A stretch of 29,766 nt of DNA from a virus, in IMG/VR virus record IMGVR_UViG_3300020207_000109, positions 1 to 29,766 of that record. One strand, 5' to 3'. Shown here piece by piece: positions 1 through 9,173 of this stretch. Positions within the stretch are counted from its first letter, which is position 1. Each line of letters starts with the position of its first letter. Under the pieces are notes generated by a model that did not search any database, was not told the DNA's origin, and was given only the letters and a program-made list of their open reading frames with translations. The position numbers and the translations under genes are program-made.

Positions 1-2007
1 AACTAATTGTGTTTTAACATCTGTACTAAGTGTTCTTGTAAGTTTTGGTCTAATTTCTTTAACTATTGCACCTTCTGGCACCTGTTTGTTAAACTTGATA
101 GGTCCATTGCCGCTGGAGTCAACTTCTGTACCATTACCGTTAACACCGATGACTTTAACCCAAAAGTAATCAACAGAGTTAGGATGATCGGCAGATCCAC
201 TCATTAGTGTATACTTGTCGCTGTCTACCATAAAGTGCTGACCTGTTGGTGCAACAAATTTAACTAACGCACCCGATTCTACGAATCTTAATGCACCGCC
301 TGTAAACGTGCCGACTTGAAAACGTGTACCGTTTGTATCTTGTAAGTAACCTGTGGATAGGTTTGTATCAGCTGTTGACTGCACAAAACTTGCCTGCAAG
401 TCATCTGTAATAATTCTACTATAATTGTAATGATAAAAACTGTTAATACCTCTAGTAGACAAAAGAGGTTGTATTAGATTTTCAATATTTCCTTCAATGT
501 CAGTTTGGGTTACAAAACTAAACTGATATTTTTTAGTAAAAGAATCTTGATAAATTACACCGTCTTGCGAGTATAAGTTTGTGCTAGAATATTTTGCCGT
601 AGGATCTTTTAAATCAAAGTTTCTACTAATACCACTTGCAATCCTGTTTACAGTTTTTGCTTTAATAATTTCTTGACTAACGTTCAAAGGACCAATTTGA
701 TAGTCTTCTGCCGTTATCATTCTGTTTTGTGTATAATAAGTTTGTGGAGCACTGTTTCTAATACTTGTGTTAGACTCGCTAATACTTGCATTATCAACAT
801 TATATTTTAAACTTAGAGTAATATTAATAGTTTCGATTTTACCGACCGAACTTACATATTTTATCGATACTACTGTGTTTGAAATATCTGCAGGTCTAAT
901 AGTATATTGTCTATTAGCACTCTGTCTATAATAAACTCTAAAACTTCCTTTTGGTAGATTACCAAAAACACCGTCGGCAAAAACTAAATTAATTTTATCA
1001 TCTTGGCGTGTTTGTACAGCAAAAATATTTCTTTTATTTTTGTTAATACTATTATATGTTACATTTGTACCGATAGTTGAATCAACTTTTGTCCACAAAG
1101 CATTTTCAGTACCTATACTGTTTAGCTTATAAAGCCATATATCTGAGTTATTAATGTTTGCTGAATCTATACTAATAATTTGATTTGCACTCGGGGCTGT
1201 TACTGTAAAATCACCTGTTTGTAATTGCCCTTGTCTAAAGTGAACAAAGTATCCAGTGTTGCTACTTGCATTACCTTGGCCATCTTCTCTGTATAGGAAA
1301 CCCAAACTGTTTCCTGGAAGAGGCGGTTCTTCAATAATATTTCCTTCTTTAATTCTACAACTAGTAACTTCAAACTTAGTGCTTTCGCCGTTTACAGTTT
1401 TAGAAAAACTATATGTAGGAGTGTTTTGATTAATTGCATTAAACTTATAACTCTGTGTTAATACACCAGCTACTGTATCTGATGTGATAGGTTTTCCTAC
1501 AATATTGTTTACGGGCAGTGCCGCATTAAGAATCTTACGGAACTGTTCTTCCCAATTTTCGTTACTAGGATCGTTCCATGCAACTGTTTGATCTTTTAAA
1601 TTAAATCCGTTACTATCATAAATTGTTTCTGTTGTTGATACAGAGTCGATTTTAAGAAATCCGTTTGCGGCTCTGTTACGCTTAGGATTATAAGACAACA
1701 GACGAGCAAGTCTTAAAACACTTTCTCTGCGTTCAGCAAGCTCAATATAGTTTTCTCTAGCATTTAGATCAACACGGAAAGCAATATTTTGTCCAAGGAA
1801 AGCAATAAGATCAATAAGTGCTAGATATTCACTAGATTCAATGTAGTCGTTAAAATCTTCTGGATAGTTTTGGCGGAGATATCCAACCATTGTTCGTCTT
1901 AAATTATCAAAATCATAAGACTTAAAGTCAGCATTTTTAAAGGATTGATAAATGCGTTTCCAATCCTCTGCTATAAGTAATCTATTTTGTCTGTCCGTTG
2001 TTGGCAT
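1..2007 (-). CDS. 6: Baseplate wedge protein gp6, 3' end cut by window
   Basis: This is the N-terminal 669 residues of an open frame that runs off the left window edge without a stop. I call it the T4 gp6 family baseplate wedge subunit, which forms the dimers joining wedges around the hub. The start is MPTTDRQNRLL, with an AGAGGA ribosome site about 9 nt upstream. Recognisable family stretches near the N-terminus are YLRQNYPEDFNDYIESSEY and FLGQNIAFRVDLNARENYIE, followed by ESVLRLARLLSYNPKRN. T4 gp6 is 660 aa, so this copy is at least as long. It lies next to gp25, its wedge partner, as in other T4-like genomes. A late-promoter-like AATAAATA lies about 20 nt upstream of the start. The family call is from remembered sequence resemblance; the missing C-terminus cannot be judged. 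Confidence 0.9.
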   Translation of the reverse strand, partial: MPTTDRQNRLLIAEDWKRIYQSFKNADFKSYDFDNLRRTMVGYLRQNYPEDFNDYIESSEYLALIDLIAFLGQNIAFRVDLNARENYIELAERRESVLRLARLLSYNPKRNRAANGFLKIDSVSTTETIYDSNGFNLKDQTVAWNDPSNENWEEQFRKILNAALPVNNIVGKPITSDTVAGVLTQSYKFNAINQNTPTYSFSKTVNGESTKFEVTSCRIKEGNIIEEPPLPGNSLGFLYREDGQGNASSNTGYFVHFRQGQLQTGDFTVTAPSANQIISIDSANINNSDIWLYKLNSIGTENALWTKVDSTIGTNVTYNSINKNKRNIFAVQTRQDDKINLVFADGVFGNLPKGSFRVYYRQSANRQYTIRPADISNTVVSIKYVSSVGKIETINITLSLKYNVDNASISESNTSIRNSAPQTYYTQNRMITAEDYQIGPLNVSQEIIKAKTVNRIASGISRNFDLKDPTAKYSSTNLYSQDGVIYQDSFTKKYQFSFVTQTDIEGNIENLIQPLLSTRGINSFYHYNYSRIITDDLQASFVQSTADTNLSTGYLQDTNGTRFQVGTFTGGALRFVESGALVKFVAPTGQHFMVDSDKYTLMSGSADHPNSVDYFWVKVIGVNGNGTEVDSSGNGPIKFNKQVPEGAIVKEIRPKLTRTLSTDVKTQLV

Positions 2008-2026
2008 TGCTTTTCCTCTTACATGT

Positions 2027-2034
2027 TATTTATT
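2027..2034 (-). promoter_or_regulatory. Candidate T4-type late promoter for gp6
   Basis: The minus strand reads AATAAATA, one base from the T4 late consensus TATAAATA. The expected start site falls about 6 nt downstream, leaving a leader of about 14 nt before the gp6 ATG at 2007, which includes the AGAGGA ribosome site. Confidence 0.5.
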
Positions 2035-2054
2035 TGATTTAGAAAAGTGCGTAT

Positions 2055-2495
2055 TTAATTTATTCTATTTCGCTCATCAAAATCTAACGTAAGTCGTTCA
2101 CTTATGTTGTAAGGCAAGTAAGTAAGAGTACACTCGATTTGTATGCCGTAATCAAACGTATCTACAACAATGTTGCTTGCGGATACCCTAGGATCATAAT
2201 TAACAATAGTTGTTACGTTTTCTGCAATCGCTTCTTTTAGTGTTTCTGTAAGAGGTTCAAAAAGTGCGTCCCAAATAATACACCCAAACTCTGGATTTTC
2301 TAGTTTTTCGCCTTGTCTAATATTAAAATGATTCAGCAGATCTTGTTTAATTAAACCAATATCATACAACACAAAAGAGTCATTGTTAGGATTAACAGTG
2401 CTAGTACCTCTATAGGCTTTTGATCCAGGAACAGCCTTTGGAGCTTCTGGACTTTTTACTGTAATATTCTTATAAATTGGTTTTTCTGCACTCAT
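2055..2495 (-). CDS. 25: Baseplate wedge protein gp25
   Basis: This 146-aa protein belongs to the GPW/gp25 family, a baseplate wedge component conserved across contractile injection systems; it helps tie the wedge to the inner baseplate and prime the sheath. Visible family features are the segment DIGLIKQDLLNHFNIRQGEK, then NPEFGCIIWDALFEPLT (residues about 67-83) and YDPRVSASNIVV, the usual gp25 core. T4 gp25 is 132 aa. It sits between the PAAR gene and gp6, 8 nt after the PAAR stop codon. No good ribosome site lies close to the ATG (the nearest purine run is about 14 nt away). A GATAAATA element ends 6 nt before the ATG, so the transcript could begin at the start codon (see findings). Confidence 0.93.
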   Translation of the reverse strand: MSAEKPIYKNITVKSPEAPKAVPGSKAYRGTSTVNPNNDSFVLYDIGLIKQDLLNHFNIRQGEKLENPEFGCIIWDALFEPLTETLKEAIAENVTTIVNYDPRVSASNIVVDTFDYGIQIECTLTYLPYNISERLTLDFDERNRIN

Positions 2496-2500
2496 ATCAA

Positions 2501-2508
2501 TATTTATC
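2501..2508 (-). promoter_or_regulatory. Candidate late promoter overlapping the PAAR stop codon
   Basis: The minus strand reads GATAAATA and contains the TAA stop (2504-2506) of the PAAR gene. With T4 late spacing, +1 falls at 2495, the A of the gp25 ATG. The same GATAAATA form precedes other genes in this window at 15246, 26423 and 26878, which supports it as a real promoter type here. Confidence 0.45.
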
Positions 2509-2767
2509 CACCTATAGAAACGTCAGAGGAGCCTGTGGCTACGTCACCGCAAGTTGCTTGATCTCCTGCAACACAAATTAATTTTCCAAATAACTTTACT
2601 GTGGTATTAATAGATGCAACCATTGTTGGCGATGCATGTTCTCCTGGACCGTGTCCTTCAACAGCATCTCCATCTAATATAACTAGTTCGTTGTTTATTC
2701 TCACAGTGGTTTGACTAGGAATCAAATCTCCACCTGCTGTGTCGTTATCTCTACATACTCCTGGCAT
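2504..2767 (-). CDS. PAAR-repeat spike tip protein (T4 gp5.4-like)
   Basis: This 87-aa protein has the PAAR spike-tip pattern: a short N-terminal MPGVCRDNDTAGG, a glycine/aspartate-rich middle with GDAVEGHGPGEH (residues about 33-44) and a C-terminal GDQATCGDVATGSSDV. PAAR proteins fold into a sharp metal-bound cone that caps the membrane-piercing spike; His39, His44 and Cys73 are plausible metal ligands (inference). In T4 the equivalent is gp5.4, which caps gp5. The gene is translationally coupled to the upstream peptidase by a TAATG overlap and lies two genes after gp5, matching this role. Length is typical of the family. Confidence 0.85.
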   Translation of the reverse strand: MPGVCRDNDTAGGDLIPSQTTVRINNELVILDGDAVEGHGPGEHASPTMVASINTTVKLFGKLICVAGDQATCGDVATGSSDVSIGG

Positions 2768-3537
2768 TATGTTGTTGTATCCGTTGAAGCGGCTTCTGCA
2801 CCAGGGAGAGGTACATCAGCACTTTCTGGTAAGGCCCAATTTCGTTTAATACTTCTTACGTATAAACCTTTGTCTGGTCTTGGATCATCCCACCAATAAC
2901 CACTAACTTTCACGTTGTTTCCTTGATTTCCTCCGTGAACATTAATTTTTCCGTTACTAGCAATGCTGTCAGCAAATCCAATGTGGCCGCCATCCCTGTC
3001 TTTTGCTTTAAAAATTACAACATCATATTTTCTTATTTGAGAGTAATCTCCGCTACGCCATCCTGGTACTTCAGCACCCCAGTCGTACCATAACTGACTG
3101 CCCATTGTCTGCTTACTTTCAATTCCTGCTTCTTCTAAAGCCCAACTTACAAATGCACTACACCAGTATTGAGGGGGACCACAATTATCACATGTATATG
3201 ATTGCCTAGCGACTTCATAACATTGTAGAATTCTTGGGTTTCCCGGATTTCCTTTTTCTGTCCAATCTTGCGTTAGCGTATTTTGTAGTATTGCAACAAG
3301 TCTTTCATAGCCTGGATTTTGTGGTACAGGTCCTGGATCAATATCCGGATATGTGTTAGATGGCCTTGAGTTGCTTGTATACCCGTTACCAGCAATAGCA
3401 GGATTAGAAGGATAGTCTCCTTCTAAGTCATAATAATCTAAACGTCCTATATCAGGATTTTGTCTAAAAAATTCTTCTGCTTGATTCAGTGATTGTGGGC
3501 TAGTTGCAATTGGTGATGGAATGAATACTTGTCCCAT
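2767..3537 (-). CDS. CHAP/NlpC-type tail-associated peptidase
   Basis: This is a 256-aa protein with an N-terminal Pro/Asn-rich region of about 70 residues and a cysteine-peptidase-like domain at residues about 75-235. The nucleophile region is QYWCSAFVSWALEEAG (Cys126), followed by DVVIFKAKDRDGGHIGFAD (His185) and a polar INVHGGNQ around 199-205, the Cys-His-polar order of CHAP and TIGR02594-type cell-wall hydrolases. Such enzymes cleave peptidoglycan peptides or amide bonds. Extra CxxC-like cysteines (YTCDNCG, 115-120) lie just before the nucleophile. The gene starts 2 nt after the gp5 stop and overlaps PAAR, so the product is probably a tail-tip enzyme used at entry rather than a free endolysin (inference). 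The ribosome site GGAG lies inside the gp5 3' end. Confidence 0.75.
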   Translation of the reverse strand: MGQVFIPSPIATSPQSLNQAEEFFRQNPDIGRLDYYDLEGDYPSNPAIAGNGYTSNSRPSNTYPDIDPGPVPQNPGYERLVAILQNTLTQDWTEKGNPGNPRILQCYEVARQSYTCDNCGPPQYWCSAFVSWALEEAGIESKQTMGSQLWYDWGAEVPGWRSGDYSQIRKYDVVIFKAKDRDGGHIGFADSIASNGKINVHGGNQGNNVKVSGYWWDDPRPDKGLYVRSIKRNWALPESADVPLPGAEAASTDTTT

Positions 3538-3539
3538 TT

Positions 3540-6128
3540 TTAATCTCCGCTTCCGTCGTCTGGTCTACTAGTTGGCTCCGGGTCTGGTTCTCTAATCCAG
3601 TCTGGATCAAACTCGCCGTTGGGTAATTTTTTAGCTTCAAAGAAGCCTAAGTCTTTTGATCTTGAAAGATTATAACCTGTATCTGTTCCAGCAATAGCAA
3701 ATCTCATATTACCCAAAACATCAGGTTTACCAAAGTCTTTATATCTATCTTTAAGATAAGCGGCAGCAACTGAACAACTTGCATCTACATCTGTTAACAA
3801 AATAGTTGGATCATCGATAATTTTAACACCCTGTGGATTAAATTCAGGATCGTCTCTATCTTCATTAACAAGACCTTCATCTATAAGTCCTGCATCTTTA
3901 CCATACTTTTGGTGGTTTCCTCTTCCAGTTAATTGGATTAATCCTCGACCAACAAATTTAGCACCTTCGCCTGTGAAAATGTTTCCTAGATCTCTTCCTG
4001 TAGGACCGTGTGGACCGTACACTAGTTCAAAGAATGTATTGTAATCTTGTTTAGCAGATTCTATTTCTGCATCGCTGACGTCTCTTGCTTGCCTAAAGAT
4101 ATCTCTAATTCTTGATACCGAAGTTCCTCCATAACCTCTTTCCTGTGTAAGGGTTAATCCGCTTTCGCTTTCTGCACAAGCAATAGCCGCATATATTTGT
4201 TCTTCGTTAAATCCTGCAATACTTCTTAGTTTACTTGCAAAAATTCTACTGAATGCTTGTTTTTCTAATCTTACTGGTTCTGTATCTGGCGGAATATCTG
4301 CTACAAAATCACCAACTCCAGACCCACTAAATGATCTGCTTCCGGTTCCATCGTTAAGGCTGTTAGGTTGCATGCCAGAACGAACTGCCATCCCTGCTGG
4401 GCCTCTAGCAAATGTGTCAGGAGTGCTAGGAGCAAATACGTCTGTGCTGGGACCGCCTGCTCTGGTTTTATCTGGTGTAAATTTAGTTGGATCTAAGTTT
4501 TCATGACTGGGCCAAGGCTCGTGTCTTGGAATTCGTTGTGGTGCTAATGCCACGTCAGGAGGTGTAGGAACCGAAGGACTTGGTGCTGCCGGTAACGAAG
4601 CATCAGTCGGTAGTGGAGGTTCTGCCCCTTGAATATCAATGTTAGCATCAGACTTCATAATAATATCACCTGTTGCTTTTACACCAAACACATTTCCAGA
4701 TTGTATCTTAGTTGCTAATCCGCTTTTAACATGTAGTTCAGCGTCTGCCTTAATTTTAGTTGTGCCTAAACTCCAGGACTCAATATTGCCGTCACTTGTA
4801 GTTTTTACGCTGTTATGACCTTCTAGTCCAAGATTGCTAACACTACCAATGCTCATGTCATTACCACTTACAAGTGTGCCTTTTTCGCTAATAGTTAAAC
4901 TACCGTTTGCACCTGCATACAAAGAAAAGTCTGCACCTGCTGTAATATCAAAATTATCGCCAGTGTTTACAGCAAAAGTTGTCCCTGCTGTAAAACTGTG
5001 TTTATCTGCAGATGAACTACGCAACTCTTGCGAAACCATATTAATGTTTTGTCCAGCATTTAAATTAATATCTCTGTTTGCATGAAAGTTAAAATCTTGA
5101 TCGCTGTGAATGCTTACGCTATCTTGTGCAAAAATATCAATTTTACCATTGCTTGACAACTCTATCCAAGCAGTTCCTCTGCCATTAGCAATATAAATTA
5201 AATCTTCTGTATTGTGCATCAAAATTTGATGCCCTGTTCTTGTTCTAATGCGTGTTAGCTCGTTTGCAGGAAGTGTTGGATCGCCTCCTTCTTCTCCAGC
5301 TTCTATGTTTACGTACTCTTGAGGACTATTGCTTGCTTTACCTTTTCTAAGCAACCTTGAGTCGCCATCATCCATAACAAAACTAGATCCGCCTAGCCTG
5401 CTTCTAAACTGTTCAATAGCATCTGTAGAAGGACCGTAAGATCCTCGCGGAGCACCAGGGCGTTTATCTAACGGGCCCGGAGTTGAAATACCAAATACTG
5501 CACTTGGAACTTCACGTCTTGCACTTGAAGTTGTAATGCCTCTAATTTCATCTTCTACTAGTCCTTGCTCTTGTAACTGATTTACTCTATCAAGATCTAT
5601 AGGCTTTGGAAAATTTGTGGGTTGAGCAGATCCTGTAAATTCGATTGTCTTATTATATTCACCAACTGGAAGTTTTTTACCTTGATATTGTATAGGCGTA
5701 TTTTCTTCAAGGGTTGATGTAGCCGCATTGCCAGGAACCATAAAATTCATGTATTCATCTTGTACACATCCAATCCAATAACACATATTAGATTGGCCTT
5801 CAACAAAGATAACCATTACTGTAGTTCCAGGATCAGGTGGAACTGCCCACATGCCGTAACTTTGTTGTGTGTATCTAAAGCTAGGGTTTGCATTATTACT
5901 CTCAACACTCGTAACACCATAAAAAGGACTTAGATATCTTGCAGTAATTGTTTGACCTTCTTCTCCTTGATTCGGAGATGTACGTGTTCTTGGCATTAAT
6001 TGTACTTTTAAATCACCAGAATATTTTGGATCAATATGACTTATTACTTTTGCTAAAAAAGGTCCTGCACTTGTTCTTGATAATGCTGTATCAACTTGGT
6101 TTTGCGGTGTTCGTTTATCAATTGCCAT
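3540..6128 (-). CDS. 5: Baseplate hub/spike protein gp5 with C-terminal GH19-like domain
   Basis: This is an 862-aa gp5-like protein. Residues about 20-135 form the N-terminal OB-fold of gp5/VgrG spikes (FLAKVISHIDPKYSGDLKVQ, then PPDPGTTVMVIFVEGQ and YWIGCVQDEYM). Residues about 290-500 are a repetitive beta-helix needle (patterns such as INLNAGQNINM, FDITAGADFSLYAG). A Pro/Ala-rich linker follows (502-545), then HEPWPSHEN. The C-terminal domain (about 620-840) looks like a GH19 chitinase/lysozyme: FNEEQIYAAIACAESESG (candidate catalytic Glu652/Glu654) and FVGRGLIQLTGRGNHQKYG. T4 gp5 (575 aa) carries its lysozyme between OB and needle; here that position is filled by nonlytic sequence and the enzyme is at the far end. 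The start codon forms TAATG with the upstream gene's stop. The family call is strong; the catalytic residues are inferred. Confidence 0.88.
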   Translation of the reverse strand: MAIDKRTPQNQVDTALSRTSAGPFLAKVISHIDPKYSGDLKVQLMPRTRTSPNQGEEGQTITARYLSPFYGVTSVESNNANPSFRYTQQSYGMWAVPPDPGTTVMVIFVEGQSNMCYWIGCVQDEYMNFMVPGNAATSTLEENTPIQYQGKKLPVGEYNKTIEFTGSAQPTNFPKPIDLDRVNQLQEQGLVEDEIRGITTSSARREVPSAVFGISTPGPLDKRPGAPRGSYGPSTDAIEQFRSRLGGSSFVMDDGDSRLLRKGKASNSPQEYVNIEAGEEGGDPTLPANELTRIRTRTGHQILMHNTEDLIYIANGRGTAWIELSSNGKIDIFAQDSVSIHSDQDFNFHANRDINLNAGQNINMVSQELRSSSADKHSFTAGTTFAVNTGDNFDITAGADFSLYAGANGSLTISEKGTLVSGNDMSIGSVSNLGLEGHNSVKTTSDGNIESWSLGTTKIKADAELHVKSGLATKIQSGNVFGVKATGDIIMKSDANIDIQGAEPPLPTDASLPAAPSPSVPTPPDVALAPQRIPRHEPWPSHENLDPTKFTPDKTRAGGPSTDVFAPSTPDTFARGPAGMAVRSGMQPNSLNDGTGSRSFSGSGVGDFVADIPPDTEPVRLEKQAFSRIFASKLRSIAGFNEEQIYAAIACAESESGLTLTQERGYGGTSVSRIRDIFRQARDVSDAEIESAKQDYNTFFELVYGPHGPTGRDLGNIFTGEGAKFVGRGLIQLTGRGNHQKYGKDAGLIDEGLVNEDRDDPEFNPQGVKIIDDPTILLTDVDASCSVAAAYLKDRYKDFGKPDVLGNMRFAIAGTDTGYNLSRSKDLGFFEAKKLPNGEFDPDWIREPDPEPTSRPDDGSGD

Positions 6129-9100
6129 TAAGAAACTCCTCCAGCAATATTAGGGTCTATTCTATTAGGGTCTGCTATAATAGGAGTAGTAGTTCCCGGA
6201 GGATCAACCGGTGTTCCTCCTAATTCGCCCTGCGGATCAGTGCCGGATCCGTTATTGTTACCAGGGCCGTTTGGTTCAGGGCCGCCAGTTGCACCAGTTA
6301 TTCCTGCTTCATCATAGGTGCCAGATGTTTGTACTGCTAGATCTGTTGCCCTAGTATTATTTGTTATTCTATTAGATTCTTCTTCCCAAATTGTATACAT
6401 TTCATTATAGCCGTTACTTTGAAGCCAATTTCGTACTGCATTAGTTCCGCCGAATCGAGCCGCTTGGTTATTCAATCTTTCCACTATCCAATAGTTCATA
6501 TCTTCTGTTATTGTACCTTCTTGTACGCCTGTATTATAAGCATCTTGAAGTTCTAAGAATTCAGCTTCGATTGCATCATTGTCTGCAAACATACTAATAT
6601 TAGTAGAAGGAGTTAAAGTTTGTCTAGGTCTTCTAAGTAATTTTAGATCTTGGGTAAACGCACCTCTACTAAAATTACTTGTTACTTCATTAACCTGGTA
6701 CAACCCACTAAAATCTTTAACGTCAGAAAAGTCGCTCGCAAAAGTCATTAAACCATCACCAGGATCATAGTCAATAGGAGTCCTAAAGTTAAACAATATA
6801 TCAACTTGGCCGCTTTCATAGTCCATTGTAAGATCTTCAGTCATGTTCATATAAGGCGTACTTCTTGCATGATAGTTTCCCATTCCGCTATCCATTAAGT
6901 AATAAGGATCTCCTAAAATTTTAATATCCATATCAACCAAGTCAACATCAGAATTAATTAAGTTATCCTGGAAGGTTCTAGCTAGAATTAATTTATCATT
7001 TTCAGTCATTGCACCGCCAACAAGATTTGGAAGAGATCTAGAACCATCTGGCCTTGTTTGAGTCATTGATCCAAAAGTGTTATCTGGATTGGATACACTT
7101 TGCGTAATGTTGTCTGATGCTCCGGCTTCATTAGTTGTTCCTTCACTTTGTTGTGTTCTTGAATTGGTTCCAAAGTCAGGTTCTAAATTGTTAAAAAATT
7201 GATTATTAAAATTAATCTGAAAATCTAATACGTCTATGTTTTCGCCTGTGTAAATGTAATTGTATTTTCTAGCCGCTTGTTCACGTAACTTATTATAGCT
7301 TCTATGACCCCTTGACGGAGAACTAAAAACACTTTCGTGAACCATATAAGGAAGAACTCTATAAACATAAACCCGTGGCGGACGGCCGAACTGCATCTCA
7401 TGACGTTCGTTTGAAATATTATAAACCATTGCATCTATTCTAAACCACTGAATCATGCCATTTTCATCTGGTTTATTTTTATTTGTGTTAGAATTTTCAC
7501 CGTATTCTGTAAGCAATACTAATTCTTCTAAAATTCGTTGTATTGGTGTGCCAGCACGGAATGTTATGGTGCGTTTTGTGGGGTCAAGTGTTAACCCATC
7601 TCTGCTATACAGTCCTGTTTCTGAATCATAATTTAGAAGATTTTGCCCCCAAGGAAGATTGCCTCCAGCAAGGGCATCTGTAATAGCCAATGGTGAATTT
7701 CCAATATCATTTACATTTAAATCATTTTCGTTAAATCTTTTAATATCTTCAGAAATGTTGCTTCTTAGGAATGTAAATCCTCGTTGATTTTGTAGATACT
7801 GATAAAATGCAGTTTCACTTTCAACAAATTGTCCAGTAAGTAATGATTCTTTTGCCGCTTCGGTATCAACTTGTCTCCTTACAAATGAAGGCTGAGCACC
7901 AGTGCCTACTTCGTCGTAGCCAGCTGATGATGCAACTGTAAATGTTGCTCCGTTGCTAGTATCTGAGCTAGTAAACTGCATACGAGCACTTGACGGATCT
8001 TTAGGAGTGATAAAAATATAATCGTCTACTTGAGGACTATCACGACCAGTAACACCTTTTAATAGGTGTGTATTCAAAACTGATGCTAAACTTTGAACAC
8101 CAGTTTGTACTATTTCATTAAATGTTTGTCCAGTAATTGTAACGTCTGTAGGTAGTGCTTGAACACTATCTCTAAAGGCATTATTGTGATACGGAGTACC
8201 TATTACTTTATACGTGCTTCCTCCTGCTTGAACATTAAATTCACCAAAGCTCCAAGTAAAAGGTATAATTCTAGTCATTTCAGGCAAACGGACCGATTTA
8301 CCAGTGTGGTCCCATCCTGTAAATTCTATCATAATATAAAATGGTGCTTCTATATAATTCCTATGTCCTGCTTCATAAGATGCTATTTGTAATGCTTGTA
8401 AAAAAGTACCCATACTATAGGGTTCCATAACTGTAAATTCTATATGTGTAGCATTTGTAGATCTTGTACGAGGATTTGCACCAATTAAAGAGTGTATCTG
8501 TAAATCATCCATAAAGAATTCAGTTTTTGCTCCACCAGTTTCAAAACCTGTAGTAGTTTTTGATTTTCCTGCTCCGCCCGTAGTTCTTAAAATAACGTTA
8601 CGTGCTCCAACACTTCTGTATGTTGCGTCAGGCCTGTTTAACTCGTCATTAGACAAACAACCCATTGTAAAAATGTAATTAAAATGAGTATATCCATTTA
8701 AAGGATTTTTTTGCTTTGTCATTTCAGAAGCTATTGCTCCTAAGTCTTCTCTTCGAGCGGAACCTAAATCAAATCCTGGGAACATTTGTCCTAAATTTAG
8801 ATTTCCAGCAAGTTCATCAAAGACTCCTTGTATTCCTTTAGTGATATCTCCAGTTAGTGCAGAACCTACAGCGGCGACTGCATCTCCTACTTGTTCTTTA
8901 ATATCATTTAAAATATCAATATTATTAGAGGCTAAAGAAGTTCCTTGCAGTGCTTCTTGCACTTCTAAAAATTGTGCTTGGGCTTGTTCTGCAAACTGCG
9001 GAAGTTCATCACGCAAATCCGAAGCCGCTTGGGATAACGATCCCGACATGTCAGATAAAGCACCATCAAGCGATGCTGAGCCTTGTCTGATTAGTCCATC

Positions 9101-9172
9101 TGCTGTCCTAACTGCTTCTGAAACGTTTTCTTCTAGTTGGTTAGCTAGTTGCTGAGGAGATAAATTTCTCAT
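6128..9172 (-). CDS. Large baseplate hub-like structural protein (gp27-type candidate)
   Basis: This is a 1014-aa protein. I use the ATG at 9172 (MRNLSPQQLANQLEE) because AGGAGG lies about 7 nt upstream; a longer open frame to 9247 would overlap gp53 and lacks a ribosome site. Residues 1-110 are helical and Ala/Gln/Ser-rich. A large central region is rich in beta strand and aromatic residues. Residues about 823-846 contain GLYQVNEVTSNFSRGAFTQD, the G-Y-V...F..G.F.Q.L pattern seen in tail hub proteins. The C-terminal 60 residues are Gly/Pro/Asn-rich. Its place between gp53 and gp5 suggests the ring that carries the gp5 spike, the job of gp27 (391 aa) in T4. It is much longer than gp27, so it may include extra wedge or connector domains. 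Function is inferred from position and one motif. Confidence 0.6.
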   Translation of the reverse strand: MRNLSPQQLANQLEENVSEAVRTADGLIRQGSASLDGALSDMSGSLSQAASDLRDELPQFAEQAQAQFLEVQEALQGTSLASNNIDILNDIKEQVGDAVAAVGSALTGDITKGIQGVFDELAGNLNLGQMFPGFDLGSARREDLGAIASEMTKQKNPLNGYTHFNYIFTMGCLSNDELNRPDATYRSVGARNVILRTTGGAGKSKTTTGFETGGAKTEFFMDDLQIHSLIGANPRTRSTNATHIEFTVMEPYSMGTFLQALQIASYEAGHRNYIEAPFYIMIEFTGWDHTGKSVRLPEMTRIIPFTWSFGEFNVQAGGSTYKVIGTPYHNNAFRDSVQALPTDVTITGQTFNEIVQTGVQSLASVLNTHLLKGVTGRDSPQVDDYIFITPKDPSSARMQFTSSDTSNGATFTVASSAGYDEVGTGAQPSFVRRQVDTEAAKESLLTGQFVESETAFYQYLQNQRGFTFLRSNISEDIKRFNENDLNVNDIGNSPLAITDALAGGNLPWGQNLLNYDSETGLYSRDGLTLDPTKRTITFRAGTPIQRILEELVLLTEYGENSNTNKNKPDENGMIQWFRIDAMVYNISNERHEMQFGRPPRVYVYRVLPYMVHESVFSSPSRGHRSYNKLREQAARKYNYIYTGENIDVLDFQINFNNQFFNNLEPDFGTNSRTQQSEGTTNEAGASDNITQSVSNPDNTFGSMTQTRPDGSRSLPNLVGGAMTENDKLILARTFQDNLINSDVDLVDMDIKILGDPYYLMDSGMGNYHARSTPYMNMTEDLTMDYESGQVDILFNFRTPIDYDPGDGLMTFASDFSDVKDFSGLYQVNEVTSNFSRGAFTQDLKLLRRPRQTLTPSTNISMFADNDAIEAEFLELQDAYNTGVQEGTITEDMNYWIVERLNNQAARFGGTNAVRNWLQSNGYNEMYTIWEEESNRITNNTRATDLAVQTSGTYDEAGITGATGGPEPNGPGNNNGSGTDPQGELGGTPVDPPGTTTPIIADPNRIDPNIAGGVS

Positions 9173-9173
9173 A

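Noticed and set aside
8841-9155. 104-codon rightward frame within the hub gene
   Set aside because: It is antisense to a well-formed coding region and has no start signal or recognisable motif.
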